From assembly GCA_023433265.1 (NCBI GenBank), contig JAEZDR010000105.1, forward strand, positions 1 to 38,535: DNA of 38,535 nucleotides, in the 5' to 3' direction. This DNA is from Bacteroidota bacterium. GTDB lineage: Bacteria > Bacteroidota > Bacteroidia > Chitinophagales > Chitinophagaceae. The notes beneath the pieces were generated by a model. It was given only the letters and a program-made list of their open reading frames with translations, did no database searches and was not told the origin of the DNA. The translations under genes were made by a program, and so were the position numbers. Of this stretch, positions 16,069-24,920 are shown in pieces (positions within the stretch are counted from its first letter, which is position 1; each line of letters begins with the position of its first letter).

Positions 16069-16572
16069 TTAATTTCTTTTACCTATCACCACAGCGCCAA
16101 CCATAGCACTGAGAAATAAAATACTACTCACTTCAAAGGGCACAACGTAATCGGTAAACAGCTTCATTCCCAGGTTGCCTATCAGGCCAATGTCCCCTTC
16201 TTTCATTAAAGCATTCTTATGCTCCATATCGGCAGCAGACCGCACAATCGAAATCAGCATCACCAATACCAGCCCTCCGGATATCACGCCAGCAAACTTC
16301 AGGTAATTGTTCTTCTGTGGTTCTGTATCCGTGCTCAGGTTCATAAGCATGATAACAAACAGGAACAACACCATGATGGCGCCCGCATAAACTATCAGGT
16401 TTACAATAGCAAGGAATTGTGCGTTCAACAGGATGTAATGGCCGGAGATAGCAAAGAAAACTGCAATCAGCCAAAGCACGCTATGCACCGGGTTCTTGCT
16501 AAACAACACCATCAGTGCACTCACCAGTGCCAGTGCTGTTAATCCCCAAAATAATATCGCAGTTAAGTCCAT
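16069..16572 (-). CDS. nuoJ: NADH-quinone oxidoreductase subunit J
   Basis: Membrane subunit of complex I near the quinone-binding end, 167 residues with five predicted helices. The family block AIVNLIVYAGAIMVLFLFVIMLMNL includes the pi-bulge helix motif YAGAI(M)VLFLFVIMLL common to NuoJ/ND6. It follows nuoI by 18 bases. Confidence 0.95.
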   Translation of the reverse strand: MDLTAILFWGLTALALVSALMVLFSKNPVHSVLWLIAVFFAISGHYILLNAQFLAIVNLIVYAGAIMVLFLFVIMLMNLSTDTEPQKNNYLKFAGVISGGLVLVMLISIVRSAADMEHKNALMKEGDIGLIGNLGMKLFTDYVVPFEVSSILFLSAMVGAVVIGKRN

Positions 16573-16590
16573 GATGTATTCAGCAGTGTT

Positions 16591-17142
16591 CTATTTCTTT
16601 AATTGTTTATCTCTGTCGCCTCTTGCTTTCGCATATTGTTCCGGTTCTGTCTTTGGATTAGGAATCAATAAATCCTCCTTTCCATAAATGAAGCCGCGCC
16701 TGTTGAAGTTAGGCGGTGCAGGCGTCTCACTCAGGTAGACAGCGTCCTTAGGACAAGCTTCCTCGCACAACCCACAGAATATACAGCGCAACATGTTTAC
16801 TTCGTAGCGAGCCGCGTACTTCTCTTCTTTATATAAATTCTCCTCTCCTATCTTCCGCTCAGCCGCTTCCATTGTTATTGCCTCTGCAGGGCAGGCAAGT
16901 GCACACAGTCCGCAGGCAGTACAGCGTTCCCTGCCTTCCTCATCCCTGTTTAAAACGTGAAGCCCTCTAAACACTCCACTAAAAGGCCGCTTTTCTTCAG
17001 GATAGCTTATCGTTGCTTTCTTCTTAAAGATGTGGCTCACTGTTATGGCCATACCCTTAAGGATAGCAGGGAAATAAAGCTTCTCCCAAAAGCTCAACGG
17101 CTTTCTCTCAACCTGTTTAGCCCTGTTTGTTAATGACTGCAT
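16591..17142 (-). CDS. nuoI: NADH-quinone oxidoreductase subunit I
   Basis: Ferredoxin-like subunit of the complex I peripheral arm, 183 residues, binding clusters N6a and N6b. Two full 4Fe-4S sets: Cys74, 77, 80, 84 (CTACGLCALACP) and Cys120, 123, 126, 130 (CIFCGLCEEACP). The N-terminal amphipathic segment (about 15-40) would dock it to the membrane arm. The C-terminal tail is charged. 75 bases after nuoH. Confidence 0.97.
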   Translation of the reverse strand: MQSLTNRAKQVERKPLSFWEKLYFPAILKGMAITVSHIFKKKATISYPEEKRPFSGVFRGLHVLNRDEEGRERCTACGLCALACPAEAITMEAAERKIGEENLYKEEKYAARYEVNMLRCIFCGLCEEACPKDAVYLSETPAPPNFNRRGFIYGKEDLLIPNPKTEPEQYAKARGDRDKQLKK

Positions 17143-17217
17143 TTTCTTTTTCCCTTATTCTGTTGGCACCACAGGGTGCCCAAAATTATTTATAATCCTT
17201 ATCGTTGCCTTCCTCTT

Positions 17218-18264
17218 CTACCTGTTGTTCAGCCACAAAATCACGATGGCAGTAACCAGCATGTTAGCTATGGCAATTGGTATCAGGCTCTTCCATCCAA
17301 GGTTCATCAGTTGGTCGTACCGGAAGCGTGGCAGCGTCCAGCGTACCCACATGAACAGGAAGATGAAGAAAGCTATCTTAAACATCAAAGCTACAATACC
17401 TGCAATGGCTGCTATGTTTGGCGACCACTGGCTTTCATCAACAAAAGGAATATCGTAGCCACCAAAGAACAATGTTGCAAGGATGGCACTGGTGATAAAC
17501 ATGTTGATGTATTCAGCAAATAAGTAAAAGCCAAGTTTCATGGATGAGTATTCCTGGTGGTAACCCATGTTCAATTCATTCTCGGCTTCCGATAAATCGA
17601 ACGGAGCCCTGTTGGTTTCTGCAAAAGAGCATATCAAAAAGATAACAAATCCCAATGGCTGGTATAGGAAGTTCCAACCCTGGCTCATCTGCTGTTCTAC
17701 AATGGTGCGCATGCTAAGCGAGCCGGTCCACATGAGCAAAGCAATCAGTGAAAGGCCCAATGCCAGTTCGTACGATATAATCTGCGATGCACCTCTAAGT
17801 CCAGACAACAGGGAGAACTTGTTGTTAGATGCCCATGCCCCTATCATTACACCATAAATTCCCATACTTACTACGCCAAACACGTAAAGGATTCCGATGT
17901 TGATGTCTGCTATCTGCAAAGGCACAACCCTGCCGAAAATGTGGAGGTCGCTGCTCCAGGGCACTACCGCACAGGTCATCATTGCTGTCATCATTGCAAG
18001 GCAGGGACCCAATACAAACAAGAGTTTATTGGAGCTGTTTGGAATAATCTCTTCCTTGAAGAACAGCTTTACACCATCAGCCAGCGGCTGAAAGAGTCCA
18101 AAGGGGCCTGCACGGTTAGGGCCACGCCTGTCTTGTATAACCGCTGCAATTTTGCGCTCTGCATAAGTCTCGTACATCGCAATAACAAGCGCAACTGTAA
18201 TGATAACGACTATCAATATCAGTTTTTCGAGTATGAACGCAAGGTCTATTGCTAATAATTCCAT
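17218..18264 (-). CDS. nuoH: NADH-quinone oxidoreductase subunit H
   Basis: Membrane subunit forming most of the quinone chamber of complex I, 348 residues with about eight helices. Motifs: ERKIAAVIQDRRGPNRAGPFGLFQPLADG near the N-terminus and the quinone-loop block AENELNMGYHQEYSSMKLG with its acidic residues. Six bases after nuoG. Confidence 0.96.
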   Translation of the reverse strand: MELLAIDLAFILEKLILIVVIITVALVIAMYETYAERKIAAVIQDRRGPNRAGPFGLFQPLADGVKLFFKEEIIPNSSNKLLFVLGPCLAMMTAMMTCAVVPWSSDLHIFGRVVPLQIADINIGILYVFGVVSMGIYGVMIGAWASNNKFSLLSGLRGASQIISYELALGLSLIALLMWTGSLSMRTIVEQQMSQGWNFLYQPLGFVIFLICSFAETNRAPFDLSEAENELNMGYHQEYSSMKLGFYLFAEYINMFITSAILATLFFGGYDIPFVDESQWSPNIAAIAGIVALMFKIAFFIFLFMWVRWTLPRFRYDQLMNLGWKSLIPIAIANMLVTAIVILWLNNR

Positions 18265-18270
18265 CGCTTG

Positions 18271-19368
18271 TTATTGTGGTTTTTCCTCTTTGGTATTAAA
18301 GTCGTCTGAGTGCGCAGGCCCTTCAATCTTACTTAGATGAATGTGGGGCTTATTTACCTCGCTCACCTCATGAATATCCATCAGCAGCTTAGGATTTCTG
18401 CCACCCAACACCTCGGGCAGGAACTCCTTAGGCTTCTCAACATTTATGTAATGATTAGCCGAAATCACAGAATGCCTGCTTATTTCTCTCGGCCCTTCTA
18501 TCACCCAGTCACTGCTTTTCTTCTTTTCGAACCTGCAATCATTACAGATCCATTCTTCCACCTCACCACACTCGTCCTTACGGCCTGTAACCCTAAACAC
18601 CTCCTCGCCACGGTTCCAGATGGTAACCTTGCCGCTACACTTAGGGCAATCCCTGTGTGCATTCATCGGCTTGAGGAACCAAACACGGTTCTTGAAGCGG
18701 AAAGTCCGGTCAGTAAGCGCACCTACCGGGCAAACATCTATTACGTTGCCGATGAATTCATTGTCAAGCGCTTTCTCAATATAGGTGGCAATCTCAGCAT
18801 GGTCGCCCCTGTCGAGTACGCCATGCACCCTTTTTCCCGTAAGCTGATCTGCTACATATACGCAACGGTAACAAAGTATGCACCGCGTCATATGCAGTTG
18901 AATATAGGGGCCAAGATCATGTTTATCAAACGTCCTTCTTTGAAACTCGTAACGTGTACCTGCTTCGCCATGCTCGTAGCTGAGGTCCTGTAAATGGCAT
19001 TCGCCCGCCTGGTCGCAAATAGGGCAGTCAAGCGGGTGGTTAATCAGCAACAGTTCCACAACACCTTTGCGCGCTTCTATTACCCTGGGGCTTGTATAGT
19101 TTTTTACTACCATGCCATCCATTACATTGGTGCGGCAGCTAGCCACCAGCTTAGGCATCGGGCGAGGGTCGGCTGTAGAACCTGCCGTAACTTCCACCAG
19201 GCAGGTTCGGCATTTACCACCACTGCCTTCCAGCTTGCTATAGTAGCACATTGCAGGCGGTGTAACGCGGCCCCCGATTTTGCGGGCTGCATTCAGGATA
19301 GTCATACCCGGCTCCACCTCAATGGTTACGTCGTCTATGGTTACTTTAAATAATTTTTGCTCGCTCAT
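18271..19368 (-). CDS. nuoG: NADH-quinone oxidoreductase subunit G, short form (2Fe-2S/4Fe-4S)
   Basis: Electron-wire subunit of the complex I peripheral arm, 365 residues. An N-terminal 2Fe-2S ferredoxin domain has Cys41, 53, 56 and 78 (N1b). The N5 site follows with His111, Cys115, 118 and 124, then N4 with Cys163, 166, 169 and 213. Two further CxxC pairs (Cys241/244 and Cys275/278) suggest a zinc-ribbon-like region. The large molybdopterin-like domain of E. coli NuoG is absent. The short form is usual in Bacteroidota, so I do not treat it as a truncation. 42 bases after nuoF. Confidence 0.9.
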   Translation of the reverse strand: MSEQKLFKVTIDDVTIEVEPGMTILNAARKIGGRVTPPAMCYYSKLEGSGGKCRTCLVEVTAGSTADPRPMPKLVASCRTNVMDGMVVKNYTSPRVIEARKGVVELLLINHPLDCPICDQAGECHLQDLSYEHGEAGTRYEFQRRTFDKHDLGPYIQLHMTRCILCYRCVYVADQLTGKRVHGVLDRGDHAEIATYIEKALDNEFIGNVIDVCPVGALTDRTFRFKNRVWFLKPMNAHRDCPKCSGKVTIWNRGEEVFRVTGRKDECGEVEEWICNDCRFEKKKSSDWVIEGPREISRHSVISANHYINVEKPKEFLPEVLGGRNPKLLMDIHEVSEVNKPHIHLSKIEGPAHSDDFNTKEEKPQ

Positions 19369-19410
19369 CTTCAGTTACAAATGTTTTACTGATGCTCTTC
19401 AATCTCACTG

Positions 19411-20757
19411 TTATGCTACTACAAGAGGATCAGCATAGCCTGCTAATCCATAATTTCTTCTTTGGCTTTCTTCAGGATTATTAACGTGCCACTCAAACTC
19501 GTCCCTGAAATGCCTGATGGCAGCAGCTACCGGCCAGGCCGCAGCATCGCCAAGAGGGCAGATTGTATTTCCTTCTATCTTTCGCTGTATATCCCAAAGC
19601 AAATCAATGTCGCTCATCTTTCCCTTACCCGTTTCTATATTCCGGAGTATCTTCTCCATCCATCCCGTACCCTCACGACAGGGCGAACATTGTCCGCAGC
19701 TTTCATGACGGTAGAAGCGCGCAAGCGTATACGTGTGGCGTACCACGCATTGGTCTTCATCCAATACAATAAACCCGCCCGAACCTAACATGGATCCTGT
19801 AGCAAAACCTCCGTCGGCAAGGCTTTCGTAGTTCATGATGCGCGGCTCGCCTTTAGCTGTCTTCAACAACAGGTTTGCCGGCAAAATAGGCACTGATGAA
19901 CCACCAGGGATGCAGGCTTTCAAACGTTTACCATTTGCAATGCCTCCGCAGTATTCATCACTGAAGATGAACTCTTCTACGCTGATGGTCATGTCTATTT
20001 CATAAACCCCCGGCTTGTTAATATTGCCGCAGGCCGAAATCAGCTTCGTACCGGTTGAGCGGCCTACGCCTATTTTGGCGTATTCCTCTCCGCCCATGTT
20101 CATGATAGGAACCACTGCAGCCAACGTTTCCACGTTGTTTACCACAGTAGGGCAGTCCCACAATCCCTTCACCGCCGGAAAAGGCGGCTTAATACGAGGA
20201 TTGCCTCTTTTTCCTTCCAGCGATTCCAGCAGGGCTGTTTCTTCACCGCATATATAAGCCCCGGCACCGCGTTGAACATAAATCTGGCAGTCGAATCCGC
20301 TGCCTTGTATATTCTTTCCCAGCCAGCCATTAGCATTTGCTTCGGCAATGGCCTGCTCCAATATGTCAACTATCCATGCATACTCGCCACGGATGTAGAT
20401 ATAAGTTCTGTTAGAACCCAACGCCCACGACGAAACAATCAAACCCTCTATGAGCAGGTGAGGGATAAACTCCATCAGGTACCTGTCCTTAAATGTACCG
20501 GGCTCGCTTTCGTCTGCATTGCAAACAAGGTAACGCGGAACACCTTCTGGTTTAGCCAAAAAGCTCCACTTCATACCCGTTGGAAAGCCGGCACCACCTC
20601 TACCCCGCAGTCCACTCTTTTTCACCTCTTCCACCACATCGTTCGGAGCCATCTTCAGCGCTTTTTCTACGCTTCTATAACCTCCTTCACGGCGATAGAC
20701 TTCATAAGACCTGATGCCTTCAACCTTATCTTTTTCCAGTAGTAGTTTAACACTCAT
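19411..20757 (-). CDS. nuoF: NADH-quinone oxidoreductase subunit F
   Basis: NADH-binding flavoprotein subunit of complex I, 448 residues, cytoplasmic. Motifs: GRGGAGFPTGMKW (NADH/FMN, about residues 52-64), GAGAYICGEETALLESLEGKRG (FMN), and the N3 4Fe-4S ligands Cys354, 357, 360 (ESCGQCSPCREGT) and Cys400 (NTICPLGDAAAWP). It is the first gene after the inserted NTF2-like gene. Confidence 0.97.
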   Translation of the reverse strand: MSVKLLLEKDKVEGIRSYEVYRREGGYRSVEKALKMAPNDVVEEVKKSGLRGRGGAGFPTGMKWSFLAKPEGVPRYLVCNADESEPGTFKDRYLMEFIPHLLIEGLIVSSWALGSNRTYIYIRGEYAWIVDILEQAIAEANANGWLGKNIQGSGFDCQIYVQRGAGAYICGEETALLESLEGKRGNPRIKPPFPAVKGLWDCPTVVNNVETLAAVVPIMNMGGEEYAKIGVGRSTGTKLISACGNINKPGVYEIDMTISVEEFIFSDEYCGGIANGKRLKACIPGGSSVPILPANLLLKTAKGEPRIMNYESLADGGFATGSMLGSGGFIVLDEDQCVVRHTYTLARFYRHESCGQCSPCREGTGWMEKILRNIETGKGKMSDIDLLWDIQRKIEGNTICPLGDAAAWPVAAAIRHFRDEFEWHVNNPEESQRRNYGLAGYADPLVVA

Positions 20758-20812
20758 TTTCTAGTACTATAATCCACTCGCGTGGTTAGTTAGTGCAGCC
20801 CGAGCTGCTATA

Positions 20813-21250
20813 TTATTGGGCAAGCTTTACAGCCTGCCTTGCAAATAATTTCCATTCACCCTTTTCGCGCACCCAAACCAGTAAAATACCCAGGTTTAAG
20901 TTGCTGCTGCTTCCATCGGCTTTTGTTTCGGTGGCCTTGAAGCTATGACGTACCGAAGCAACATCGTCCTTAATCATCACCATCACATCACCTATGGCAG
21001 TATCAGCGTACACGCTCCTGTTGAGGTAAATATTCTTTATCGCCTCATACCTGTCTTCAAACTTTCCCCCACTATGCCCGTAAGTTGCACGGCTGGCAAA
21101 CAAATGCTCCAGGGTCAGACTGTCCTTTGTTCCAAATACCGTATGATTCAGCAGGTAGGTTCGTTCTGTTAATTCAGTAACCGGACCCTTCTTTTGAGCC
21201 AAAATCGCTGTGCTGAACATTAAGCAAAGAACTAAAGCTGCTGTTTTCAT
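20813..21250 (-). CDS. Exported NTF2/SnoaL-like protein inside the nuo operon
   Basis: A 145-residue protein with a signal peptide (KTAALVLCLMFSTAILAQ, cleavage near residue 18-19). The mature part of about 125 residues resembles the DUF4440/SnoaL-like NTF2 fold: initial helices, a conserved tyrosine-glycine-histidine patch (ATYGHSGG), YEAIKNIYLN, and the final strand pair ILLVWVREKGEWKLFARQA. It lies 6 bases after nuoE and 55 before nuoF on the same strand, so it should be cotranscribed, yet it is exported while NuoE and NuoF are cytoplasmic. No known complex I role; it may be an unrelated passenger gene or an envelope partner. Confidence 0.75.
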   Translation of the reverse strand: MKTAALVLCLMFSTAILAQKKGPVTELTERTYLLNHTVFGTKDSLTLEHLFASRATYGHSGGKFEDRYEAIKNIYLNRSVYADTAIGDVMVMIKDDVASVRHSFKATETKADGSSSNLNLGILLVWVREKGEWKLFARQAVKLAQ

Positions 21251-21256
21251 TTGCCC

Positions 21257-21757
21257 TTAATTATTTAATGCAGTATTTCTCCTGCACTCTTCAATAATTA
21301 CATCCACCTTTTCTCTCGTAAGGTGCTCGCGGTAATGTTTTCCCAACTGCATCATAGGTGCATAGCCACATGCGCCGAGGCATTCTACAGGCTTCAGCGT
21401 AAACATTCCATCAGCCGTAGTTTCACCTACACCAATGCCTAATTTCTCTTTTATGTAATCTATGATGTTGTCTGCGCCATTTACCATGCAGGGCCCCGTT
21501 TGGCAAACCTCAAACATGTATTTGCCTACCGGTTTCAGGTTGAACATGGAATAAAAAGTGGCCACCTCGTATACTTCTATCGACTCAAGCTGCAGTAACG
21601 AAGCAACATAATCCATCGTATCCGCACTTAGCCAGCCACCAAAACTGTCCTGCGCAAGATGCAGCAAGGGAATAAGCGCACTCTTCTGCTTGCCCTCAGG
21701 GTAACGGGCTATCAACTCCCTGACCTGCGCCAGTTTATCTTCGCTAAATTGAACCAT
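21257..21757 (-). CDS. nuoE: NADH-quinone oxidoreductase subunit E
   Basis: Thioredoxin-fold 2Fe-2S subunit (cluster N1a) of the NADH module of complex I, 166 residues. Ligands: Cys85 and Cys90 in CQTGPC, Cys126 and Cys130 in CLGAC. The N-terminal helical block (LLHLAQDSFGGWLS) and VYEVATFYSMFNLKPVG are standard. 89 bases after nuoD; that gap holds a heptamer tandem repeat. Confidence 0.96.
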   Translation of the reverse strand: MVQFSEDKLAQVRELIARYPEGKQKSALIPLLHLAQDSFGGWLSADTMDYVASLLQLESIEVYEVATFYSMFNLKPVGKYMFEVCQTGPCMVNGADNIIDYIKEKLGIGVGETTADGMFTLKPVECLGACGYAPMMQLGKHYREHLTREKVDVIIEECRRNTALNN

Positions 21758-21812
21758 AATGAGTTATATAAAAACCAAAAAACCTGTTCTCAAAATCAAC
21801 CTACCTTCCTGT

Positions 21813-21837
21813 CTAAGTACTAAGTACTAAGTACTAA
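21813..21837. repeat. Heptamer tandem repeat (AAGTACT) x3
   Basis: Three and a half copies of AAGTACT in the nuoD-nuoE gap, 10 bases from the nuoD stop. Short tandem repeats of this kind can change copy number by slippage, which would alter spacing inside the operon. Confidence 0.7.
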
Positions 21838-21846
21838 TATCTCTTA

Positions 21847-23073
21847 CTACGCATCCATCTCCCCAGCAATCAAGTTCAAGCTACTCATCACCACAATGGC
21901 ATCACTCAACATTCCGCCTTTAATCATTTCAGGGTATGCCTGGTAATACACAAAGCAGGGACGGCGGAAGTGGAGCCTGTAAGGCGTTCTTCCTCCATCA
22001 CTAATCAGGTAAAACCCTAGTTCTCCATTGGCAGCCTCCACAGCATTATAAACCTCACCCGGAGGAATAGCCGTTTCGCCCATAATAATCTTGAAGTGGT
22101 AAATCAAAGCTTCCATCTTGGTATACACATCCACCTTGGGCGGAAGGTAATACTCAGGTGCATCCGCATGGAACACCTCCGCTTCCTTGCCCCTAAACTG
22201 CTGCAGCTTCTGCATCGCCTGGGTTATAATGCTGAGGCTTTCCCACATTTCCTTATTGCGAACGAGATAGCGGTCGTAAGTATCGCCGGTTTTACCCACC
22301 GGGATTTCAAATTCAAAATCTTCGTAGCTACAATAAGGCTCCATCACCCTCACGTCGTAGTCTACTCCTGCAGCACGCAGGTTGGGACCGGTAAGTCCAT
22401 ATGCCAAAGCCCTGTCGGGGGAGATGGCACCTGTGCCTATCGTTCTATCCATAAATATCCTGTTTCTTGAAAGGAGGTTCTCAAACTCCCTCAAGGCAAT
22501 GGGATACTCTTTTAAAAACTTCTCTATTTTCTGGAAAGCAATGTCGTTGAAATTCCTTTCAAAACCACCTATGCGGCCTATGTTAGTCGTAAGCCTTGCC
22601 CCGCAAATCTCTTCGTATATCTCGTAGATAAACTCGCGTTGCTGCATGATGTAGGTAAAGGGCGTAAGCGCACCCGTATCCACACCAATGATGCTATTGC
22701 AAATAAGATGGTCTGCTATCCTGGCCAGCTCCATGATGATTACCCTGAGGTAATCTACCCGTTTAGGCGTCTTTATTCCCAGCAGCTTCTCGCAGGTAAG
22801 GTGCCAGCCCATGTTGTTGAGCGGCGCAGAACAATAGTTCAACCTGTCCGTCAACGGGGTGATCTGGTACAGTGGCCTGCGCTCCGCAATCTTTTCAAAA
22901 GCACGGTGTATATATCCTACAGTGGATTCTGCTGCCAGCACCTTCTCTCCATCCAGTTCCAATATATTTTGAAACACACCATGGGTAGCCGGGTGCGTTG
23001 GCCCCAGGTTAATGGTGGTGGTAGTCTTTTCTATCGAGCCTTCAGGCAGCTTTATGTGTGAAAGTTCACTCAT
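21847..23073 (-). CDS. nuoD: NADH-quinone oxidoreductase subunit D
   Basis: 49-kDa-type subunit forming the quinone site with NuoB, 408 residues, descended from the NiFe-hydrogenase large subunit. Motifs: GPTHPATHG (residues 24-32, with the quinone-facing His), ICGARLTTNIGRIGGFER, and the end SSLNLIAGEMD. The ATG at 23073 (MSELSHIKLPEG) is used; an upstream in-frame TTG would run into the end of nuoC. 22 bases after nuoC. Confidence 0.96.
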   Translation of the reverse strand: MSELSHIKLPEGSIEKTTTTINLGPTHPATHGVFQNILELDGEKVLAAESTVGYIHRAFEKIAERRPLYQITPLTDRLNYCSAPLNNMGWHLTCEKLLGIKTPKRVDYLRVIIMELARIADHLICNSIIGVDTGALTPFTYIMQQREFIYEIYEEICGARLTTNIGRIGGFERNFNDIAFQKIEKFLKEYPIALREFENLLSRNRIFMDRTIGTGAISPDRALAYGLTGPNLRAAGVDYDVRVMEPYCSYEDFEFEIPVGKTGDTYDRYLVRNKEMWESLSIITQAMQKLQQFRGKEAEVFHADAPEYYLPPKVDVYTKMEALIYHFKIIMGETAIPPGEVYNAVEAANGELGFYLISDGGRTPYRLHFRRPCFVYYQAYPEMIKGGMLSDAIVVMSSLNLIAGEMDA

Positions 23074-23095
23074 GTTGTTCTCAAAAAATAATGGG

Positions 23096-23599
23096 TTACC
23101 TGCCAAACATCTCGTCGTCCTTGTCTATACGGGTGCCATCTTCCAGCGGAAACTCTTTCCGCATAGGAAAGTAGTCCATCTCGTCCACGTTCAGTATGCG
23201 CTTCAGGTTAGGATGCCCCGTAAAGTTTACGCCGTAAAAGTCATAGCTCTCGCGCTCCATCCAGTTGGCACAATCAAATATCACCGTGGCAGAAGCAACC
23301 GAAGGATCCTCAACCCCGGTAAACACCTTAAACCTGATGCGGACGTTGTCCACCAGGTTATGGAGGTGATATACTACAGCCAGCTCCTTCCCTTTGTTGT
23401 CAGGATAGTGAACGGCAGTGAGGTCCGAAAGGAAACGAAACTTCAGTTCTTCGTCATCGTACAGGAACCGCAGTATGGCCAGGTTGTTCTCTTTGGCCGA
23501 CTCGAAAGTTAACATGCCATAAGGCTCATGAAAGCCGGAAACGGCATCGCCAAACTTCTCTGCTATTTTTTCCCTGATGCGCTGATTGGTTAATGACAC
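23096..23599 (-). CDS. nuoC: NADH-quinone oxidoreductase subunit C
   Basis: 30-kDa-type subunit of the complex I connecting module, 167 residues. It carries the family signature around WMERESYDFYGVNFTGHPNL and the end RILNVDEMDYFPMRKEFPLED. It is separate from nuoD (not the fused NuoCD of E. coli), as in most bacteria outside Gammaproteobacteria. 30 bases after nuoB. Confidence 0.95.
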   Translation of the reverse strand: MSLTNQRIREKIAEKFGDAVSGFHEPYGMLTFESAKENNLAILRFLYDDEELKFRFLSDLTAVHYPDNKGKELAVVYHLHNLVDNVRIRFKVFTGVEDPSVASATVIFDCANWMERESYDFYGVNFTGHPNLKRILNVDEMDYFPMRKEFPLEDGTRIDKDDEMFGR

Positions 23600-23629
23600 C
23601 TATTGTTCTTTTAATGCGTTTATTTTGTT

Positions 23630-24220
23630 TTACTCTATTCCGTAACTGTTAAGCAAAGCCTTGTAATGCGGTGTGTTCCTGCGCCTTACACTTTCATTCT
23701 CCACAAGGTCCTGTACCCGCATAATGCCTTCCAGTATCCCTTCAGGACGCGGAGGGCAGCCGGGCACATATACGTCCACCGGAACAATCTGGTCTATGCC
23801 TTGCAGCACTGAATAACTGTCGAAAATACCACCTGAGCAAGCGCACGCGCCTACTGCCATCACCCAGCGGGGCTCGGCCATTTGCAAGTAAACCTGTTTC
23901 ACCACGGGGGCCATTTTCTTGGCAATTGTACCCATTACCATCATCACATCGCATTGGCGGGGGGTAAATGCCATACGCTCGCTACCAAAACGGGCGAGGT
24001 CATATGTAGAAGCCGCGGTGGCCATAAATTCAATTCCGCAGCAACTTGTTGCAAAAGGCAGCGGCCAAAGCGAGTTTTTGCGCCCAAGGGCTACCAATTC
24101 GCTCAGTTTAGTGGTGAAGAAACCTTCCCCGTTATAACCCGGAGGGGCCTCACCCATTAAGACTGAGGTGCTTATATCCGCTTGCTTCGGAGTTATGTTA
24201 TATTGTACCGGACGAGCCAT
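23630..24220 (-). CDS. nuoB: NADH-quinone oxidoreductase subunit B
   Basis: Subunit holding the last cluster N2, which hands electrons to quinone; 196 residues. N2 ligands: adjacent Cys60-Cys61 (ATSCCGIEF), Cys126 (VGACACSGG) and Cys155 (VPGCPPRPEG). The ATG at 24220 (MARPVQYNITPKQ) is chosen; the in-frame extension upstream is not conserved in the family. A -7 element TATTTTTG lies about 70 bases upstream and a terminator-like hairpin separates it from nuoA, so the main operon may start here. Confidence 0.96.
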   Translation of the reverse strand: MARPVQYNITPKQADISTSVLMGEAPPGYNGEGFFTTKLSELVALGRKNSLWPLPFATSCCGIEFMATAASTYDLARFGSERMAFTPRQCDVMMVMGTIAKKMAPVVKQVYLQMAEPRWVMAVGACACSGGIFDSYSVLQGIDQIVPVDVYVPGCPPRPEGILEGIMRVQDLVENESVRRRNTPHYKALLNSYGIE

Positions 24221-24291
24221 AGCTAATATTTTAATTTTCAGATTCCTACATGCATTTTTCCTACTGAAAAAACACACTGCCGGTATAATGG

Positions 24292-24299
24292 CAAAAATA
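24292..24299 (-). promoter_or_regulatory. -7 element TATTTTTG upstream of nuoB
   Basis: Exact TAnnTTTG on the minus strand, followed by CC, about 71 bases before the nuoB ATG and after the hairpin that follows nuoA. The -33 region is only AT-rich (CTTTAAA). It fits a separate promoter for nuoB-N. Confidence 0.45.
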
Positions 24300-24360
24300 G
24301 GGCTGAATATTGATTTAAAGGTGAATTAGGTATAATACTTCACTTTTATTTTAGCTGCCT

Positions 24361-24393
24361 GAAAACAACAAAGCGGGCAAATTACCCGCTTTG
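24361..24393 (-). terminator. Terminator-like hairpin between nuoA and nuoB
   Basis: CAAAGCGGG (24369-24377) and CCCGCTTTG (24385-24393) form a perfect 9-bp stem with a 7-base loop. On the minus strand it is followed by TTGTTTTC, 24 bases after the nuoA stop. It could end or attenuate the nuoA transcript. Confidence 0.6.
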
Positions 24394-24417
24394 TTTTCAA
24401 GAATTTTATGATCTGTA

Positions 24418-24822
24418 TCAATCCTCCCATTGGAGCGCGCCTTTTTTAATGATGTAGATGAAGCCAAGCATGAAAAATGCTACGAATATTAACACTGCAT
24501 AGAAGCCATCCCAGCCTAATCCCTTGAAGTTGATGGCATAAGGATAGAAGAAAATAATTTCTACGTCAAACAGTACGAATAAGATGGCTACAAGAAAGTA
24601 TTTGATGGCTACAGGCTGCCTTGCCTCGCCATGGCTTGCAATACCGCTCGAAAAACTTTGAAGCTTATCACTTGTTTGTCGCTTGGGACCAATCAGGTGT
24701 GTAATAATCATGATGGCGGCCACAATGCCCATGGCAACAAAAAGCTGCAACCCGATAGGGAAGTAATCCGCCGCAGAAGCCACTCTATCGCCCGCCTGTA
24801 GTAAAATGTAATTCAAATACAT
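24418..24822 (-). CDS. nuoA: NADH-quinone oxidoreductase subunit A
   Basis: Small membrane subunit of complex I next to the quinone chamber, 134 residues with three helices (about 17-37, 73-93, 103-123). The block KYFLVAILFVLFDVEIIFFYPYA carries the conserved acidic pair of the family. ATG at 24822 is chosen over an in-frame TTG at 24831 because TACATTTG ends 6 bases upstream of it. It is first in gene order, but a terminator-like hairpin and a second promoter-like site lie between it and nuoB. Confidence 0.94.
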   Translation of the reverse strand: MYLNYILLQAGDRVASAADYFPIGLQLFVAMGIVAAIMIITHLIGPKRQTSDKLQSFSSGIASHGEARQPVAIKYFLVAILFVLFDVEIIFFYPYAINFKGLGWDGFYAVLIFVAFFMLGFIYIIKKGALQWED

Positions 24823-24828
24823 ACTTTG

Positions 24829-24836
24829 CAAATGTA
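24829..24836 (-). promoter_or_regulatory. -7 element TACATTTG of nuoA
   Basis: Exact TAnnTTTG followed by C on the minus strand, 6 bases before the nuoA ATG. A TTTG lies 23 bp further upstream, longer than the usual 19-20 bp spacer. Predicts a nearly leaderless mRNA. Confidence 0.55.
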
Positions 24837-24920
24837 GTGAGATGATTCATTTCATCTGCCAAAATGCAAGGAATTTCAAAGTGTCAGACAAAAATTCAAG
24901 AATGCGCAAAGAACAAGTGT

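Noticed and set aside
18271..19368. nuoG as a truncated gene
   Set aside because: All cluster ligands for the 2Fe-2S and both 4Fe-4S sites are present and the short form is normal in Bacteroidota.
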